A stretch of 17,056 nt of DNA from JANNAT01 sp031422555 (GTDB taxonomy: Bacteria > Pseudomonadota > Alphaproteobacteria > Rhodobacterales > Rhodobacteraceae), in assembly GCA_031422555.1 (NCBI GenBank), contig JANPLZ010000133.1, positions 1-17,056 on the forward strand. Direction: 5' to 3'. Below the pieces are notes generated by a model, which saw only the letters and a program-made list of their open reading frames with translations, searched no databases and was not told the DNA's origin. The translations under genes were made by a program, and so were the position numbers. This document shows, one piece after another, positions 14,464 to 17,056 of the stretch (position 1 is the first letter of the stretch; each line of letters starts with the position of its first letter).

Positions 14464-15348
14464 ATGACGGATGGGCCCATGGCTGCTGAAAAGATCGACA
14501 CGCGGGCCATCGGGCTTGATACTGGCCTTGCCCTTGCGCGCTGGCTGACCGGCAAGGAACATCTGCACTACGGATTGTGGACCGGGCTGGACGTGGCGGC
14601 GGGCAATATTGGCCCGGCGCAAGAGGCCTATTCGGCCCGGCTGTTTGCCTTGCTGCCGCAGCGGGCGAACCTGCGCATTCTGGATATCGGCGGCGGCGCG
14701 GGCGAGACCGCGAAAAAGCTGCTGGCGTTAGGGCACCGCGTGGAAATCGTCGTGCCTTCCGCCTATCTCGCGGGTCGCTGCCGCATCAACGCGCCGCAAG
14801 CGGTGGTGCATGAATGTTTCTTTGAAGATATGCACAGCGATGGCGGTTTTGATCTGTGCCTGTTTTCGGAAAGTTTTCAGTATATTCCGCTGGAGGTATC
14901 GCTGAAAAAAGCCCGGTCCCTGGTGGTGCCGGGCGGCGAGATTTTGATCGGTGATTGCTTTCGCTCTGACGGATTTCGGGCTGATCCTACCTTTTATACC
15001 GTTGGTGGCGGCCATCCGATTGCCGCGTTTCGCACCGCCGTGGCCACGCAACCGCTGACCATTCTGGTTGAACAGGATATCACTGATGCCGTCGCGCCAT
15101 CCATTGATCTGGAACAGGCGCTGTTCAACGTGCTGGGTATCGGTCTGACCGGGTTTGACCGCGAAATTGCCGCCAAACGCCCGTGGAAACATTGGCTGAT
15201 GCACCGCGCCTTGCGTCTTGTGATGACCCCCCGCAAGCGCGCGCGCCTGTCGCAGCGGCTGTTCGCGCAGGCGCGCACTTCGGCGGTGTTTATCGCCAAC
15301 AACCGCTATCTGCTGATCCGGCTGACCACCGCCGATCAGCCCCAATAA
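14464..15348 (+). CDS. Class I SAM-dependent methyltransferase, substrate unknown
   Basis: Predicted soluble methyltransferase of 294 residues. The SAM-binding motif I is L73-DIGGGAGE, followed by an acidic strand region and a post-motif FDLCLFSESFQYIP (129-142). The N-terminal HYGLWTGLDVAAGNIGPAQEAYSARL resembles the lid region of cyclopropane-fatty-acid-synthase and tocopherol/sterol methyltransferase relatives, hinting at a lipid or small-molecule substrate. The C-terminal part, rich in arginine and lysine (MTPRKRARLSQRLF), could contact a membrane or nucleic acid. I chose ATG 14464; a second in-frame ATG at 14479 is possible and neither has a strong ribosome binding site. It is 12 bases upstream of prmA and likely co-transcribed. 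I do not recognise a specific family name. Confidence 0.8.
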   Translation: MTDGPMAAEKIDTRAIGLDTGLALARWLTGKEHLHYGLWTGLDVAAGNIGPAQEAYSARLFALLPQRANLRILDIGGGAGETAKKLLALGHRVEIVVPSAYLAGRCRINAPQAVVHECFFEDMHSDGGFDLCLFSESFQYIPLEVSLKKARSLVVPGGEILIGDCFRSDGFRADPTFYTVGGGHPIAAFRTAVATQPLTILVEQDITDAVAPSIDLEQALFNVLGIGLTGFDREIAAKRPWKHWLMHRALRLVMTPRKRARLSQRLFAQARTSAVFIANNRYLLIRLTTADQPQ

Positions 15349-15360
15349 CCGGATATCGCC

Positions 15361-16233
15361 ATGCCCACATATTCCGCCCTGACCACGCTGATCGGTGAAG
15401 ATGCCGCGACCGCCCTTGCCGCGGCTGTTGAAAAGATGGATCCGGCCCCCATCGGCGTTGGCGTGTTTGAAATCGAAGATGACAGCGGTCTTTGGGAAGT
15501 GGGCACCTATTTCCTTGATCCGCCGTCCGAGGTGTTGCTGGACGTGCTGGCCTTAGCCTACGGCGCGCGGCCCTTTGCGGTGTCGGAACTGCCCGATATT
15601 GATTGGGTTGCCAAAGTGCGGCGTGAACTTTCTCCAGTGGAGGCAGGGCGGTTCTTTGTGTTTGGCAGCCATGATGCGGGTAAAGTGCCGCCCGGTCGGG
15701 TGGCTTTGCAGATAGAGGCGACGGTGGCCTTTGGCACCGGCCATCATGGCACGACTTTGGGGTGTTTGCGCGCGTTTGACCGGTTGTTGGGTGCAGGATT
15801 TACCGCCAAACGCGTGGCCGACATTGGTTGCGGCACGGCCGTTCTGGCGATGGCGGCGGCGGCGGTGTTGCCTGATGCCTTGGTGATCGCCTCCGATATT
15901 GATCAGGTGGCTGTCGATGTGGCGGTGGCAAATGTGGCGATCAACCAGATGCAGGGTCGGGTGGAATGCCTTGAGGCGGCAGGCTTCGCGCACCCCCGCC
16001 TGCGCCAAGCAGCACCGTTTGATCTGGTGTTCGCCAATATCCTGAAAGGTCCGCTGGTTGAACTTGCCCCGGCGATGGCGGAACATGTTGGCCAAAACGG
16101 GCTGGTTATCTTGTCGGGTCTGCTGGTGGTGCAGGCCGAAGCGATCACGGCAGCCTACATCGCCGCAGGCTTTAGCGCGCAGGGCCGCGAGGATTTGGGC
16201 GAATGGTCTGCCTTAGTGATGCGGCGCAACTGA
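15361..16233 (+). CDS. prmA: Ribosomal protein L11 methyltransferase PrmA
   Basis: Trimethylates amino groups of ribosomal protein L11 using SAM. The 290-residue length matches the family (E. coli about 293). The N-terminal L11-recognition domain (about 1-100) is followed by the catalytic domain with FGTGHHGTT (from 124), where the E. coli enzyme has FGTGTHPTT, SAM motif I VADIGCGTAVLA (D154-G158), SDID at 178-181 and the family-specific FANILKGPLVELAP (from 224), comparable to NILAGPL. The ATG at 15361 follows the methyltransferase stop by 12 bases without a strong Shine-Dalgarno, which suggests coupling. Assignment is secure. Confidence 0.93.
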   Translation: MPTYSALTTLIGEDAATALAAAVEKMDPAPIGVGVFEIEDDSGLWEVGTYFLDPPSEVLLDVLALAYGARPFAVSELPDIDWVAKVRRELSPVEAGRFFVFGSHDAGKVPPGRVALQIEATVAFGTGHHGTTLGCLRAFDRLLGAGFTAKRVADIGCGTAVLAMAAAAVLPDALVIASDIDQVAVDVAVANVAINQMQGRVECLEAAGFAHPRLRQAAPFDLVFANILKGPLVELAPAMAEHVGQNGLVILSGLLVVQAEAITAAYIAAGFSAQGREDLGEWSALVMRRN

Positions 16234-16318
16234 GGCAGATTTTACCAAATGCCCAACTTTTGCCACATTCATGGGGTATCCAACGTATAGGCGGGGGCCT
16301 GAACGAACGAGAAGTGTT

Positions 16319-16669
16319 ATGGCCGACCCCAATCTTGTCGATTTTTATGGCCGGGTTGCCCGATTTGAACGGGCCCGCGCCAATGGCTATGGCTTTGATG
16401 CCGCAGGCACGTTGGGCCGATCGCATTTTACGAAAAAAACCCGTTCGCATAAATCATGGCGCCGCACTGCGATCCTTGTCATCTTTTGCGTATTTGGCAT
16501 GAAAGGGGCGATTTTGCAGTCTGTCGGCGCGCAATCCTATGACAGCCGGGTTGCCGGGTTACAGGCTGGCGAAGGCTTTGACCGTTTGGGCGGTTGGTTG
16601 ATGCAGGCCGATCCGGTCACGGTGTTTGTGGCGGAAAAAATCACCCAAGGCATAGCCGCGCTGAAATAG
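16319..16669 (+). CDS. Small single-span membrane protein, uncharacterised
   Basis: 116-residue protein of unknown function. Residues 1-49 are basic and cytoplasmic in character (VARFERARANGYGFDAAG, then GRSHFTKKTRSHKSW), 50-70 form one hydrophobic span (TAILVIFCVFGMKGAILQSVG), and the rest is a short soluble tail (SYDSRVAGLQAGEGFDRLG, WLMQADPVTVFVAEKITQG). Positive charges before the span predict an N-in orientation with a periplasmic tail. I recall similar conserved hypotheticals in Rhodobacterales. The ATG at 16319 follows a GAGAAG sequence; the frame extends 48 bases upstream but without conserved content. It lies 85 bases after prmA on the same strand and may have its own promoter, which I could not place with confidence. 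Confidence 0.75.
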   Translation: MADPNLVDFYGRVARFERARANGYGFDAAGTLGRSHFTKKTRSHKSWRRTAILVIFCVFGMKGAILQSVGAQSYDSRVAGLQAGEGFDRLGGWLMQADPVTVFVAEKITQGIAALK

Positions 16670-16711
16670 CGGTGGTTATTGCGGCAACGCCGCCGCGCAC
16701 TCTGCATGCAT

Positions 16712-16744
16712 AAAAAAGGGGCCGATGCCATATCAGCATCGACC
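16712..16744 (-). terminator. Intrinsic terminator of the DUF1127 gene
   Basis: Minus strand: GGTCGATGC (16744-16736), loop TGATATG, GCATCGGCC (16728-16720), then CC and TTTTTT. One stem position is a G-T wobble on the minus strand but a C-A mismatch on the plus strand, which, with the T-run, fixes the orientation. It lies 26 bases after the DUF1127 stop. Confidence 0.85.
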
Positions 16745-16770
16745 CAATTCATTTACAACCGGGAAAAGCC

Positions 16771-16974
16771 TTAGCGACCGATCATCTCGATGTCGCCACG
16801 GCACAGGCCGATGTCGTCCAGTTCGCGGTCCGACAGTTTGCCAAGCGCTTTGCGGGTCACGCGGGCATCATTCCATGCAGCCAGCGCCGCGAAGGATTCG
16901 ACGAAAACGGCGCTGACACGACCTGAGAACAGGGCACCGCCAGCGACCGGGCGGGTGGTTTCGAAAGCAGCCAT
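16771..16974 (-). CDS. DUF1127 (YjiS-like) small protein
   Basis: 67-residue basic protein. The C-terminal half carries the DUF1127 signature RKALGKLSDRELDDIGLCRGDI, preceded by an alanine-rich helix. Short DUF1127 proteins are abundant in alphaproteobacteria; one in Rhodobacter sphaeroides (CcaF1) is reported as an RNA-binding factor in stress regulation, so an RNA-related role is possible but not shown here. I chose the ATG at 16974 (MAAFETTRPV) with AAGGA upstream; the longer frame to the window edge covers the leader. It has its own terminator and a predicted promoter at the edge. No CcsR-type small RNA with CCUCCUCCC loops follows the gene. Confidence 0.88.
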   Translation of the reverse strand: MAAFETTRPVAGGALFSGRVSAVFVESFAALAAWNDARVTRKALGKLSDRELDDIGLCRGDIEMIGR

Positions 16975-17002
16975 TTCATTTTCCTTTACAAACGGCACAA
17001 TC

Positions 17003-17018
17003 CGACGGCAATCCGTCG
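17003..17018 (-). other. Hairpin at the 5' end of the DUF1127 leader
   Basis: CGACGG, loop ATTG, CCGTCG on the minus strand: six perfect G/C-rich pairs. If the promoter at 17027-17055 is right, this stem forms almost at the 5' end of the transcript, about 30 nt before the start codon, where it could protect the message or affect initiation. Confidence 0.45.
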
Positions 17019-17026
17019 TTGGAATG

Positions 17027-17055
17027 CATATAGAACTGGCAGCGGGTGGACGCAA
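17027..17055 (-). promoter_or_regulatory. Possible promoter of the DUF1127 gene
   Basis: Minus strand TTGCGT (17055-17050) and TATATG (17032-17027) are 17 bp apart; they match three and four of six consensus bases. Position suits the gene, but the match is modest and the window edge cuts off further context. Confidence 0.35.
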
Positions 17056-17056
17056 T

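Noticed and set aside
16260..16291. Promoter for the small membrane protein (TTGCCA ... TATAGG)
   Set aside because: The elements are 20 bp apart, too far for a normal sigma-70 promoter.

Overview
The window looks like an ordinary chromosomal segment from an alphaproteobacterium, most likely of the Rhodobacteraceae/Rhodobacterales. The reasons are GC-rich, GC3-biased coding with long spurious antisense frames, an alphaproteobacterial GAAC-N7-GAAC LexA operator, an imuA-imuB-dnaE2 mutagenesis cassette, a bacterial phosphatidylcholine synthase, the DUF484-xerC pair, a DUF1127 small protein, and 3'-end repeat elements of a kind I associate with this family. The genus assignment is inference. I see no rRNA, tRNA, CRISPR array, insertion sequence or prophage gene.

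Layout. 1-912 (+) is the C-terminal third of ileS, cut by the window edge. 1013-1849 (+) is a DMT/EamA-type permease. 1960-2658 (-) is phosphatidylcholine synthase (pcs), convergent with the permease. 2659-3003 is a gene-free divergent region with a 13-bp tandem repeat and a LexA-controlled promoter. 3004-8439 (+) is the SOS mutagenesis operon imuA-imuB-dnaE2. 10067-8452 (-) is DUF484-xerC. 10941-10288 (-) is a small transaldolase, divergent from priA at 11033-13222 (+). 13598-13296 (-) is a small DUF6958-like protein. 13696-16669 (+) holds msrA, an unassigned SAM methyltransferase, prmA and a small single-span membrane protein. 16974-16771 (-) is a DUF1127 protein with its own terminator.

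How the genes work together. The clearest functional unit is the DNA-damage tolerance operon. A LexA box sits on the predicted -10 element, and three tightly overlapping genes encode the ImuA accessory protein, the catalytically degenerate Y-family adaptor ImuB and the error-prone polymerase DnaE2. Two further DNA-maintenance genes lie nearby (xerC for chromosome dimer resolution, priA for replication restart), but they have separate transcription units. The remainder is housekeeping: isoleucine charging, membrane lipid synthesis, pentose phosphate metabolism, methionine sulfoxide repair and ribosomal protein methylation.

The most interesting non-coding signal is a structured repeat of about 85 bp present twice (1866-1950 and 10176-10261). 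It lies just downstream of pcs and of the transaldolase gene, in the same orientation relative to each. The flanks are conserved, but the central stem has entirely different sequence in the two copies and is perfectly paired in both, which is what a conserved RNA structure would leave. Lesser signals are a perfect DnaA-box 9-mer beside an AT-rich double inverted repeat after priA, and two hairpins in front of the unassigned methyltransferase.
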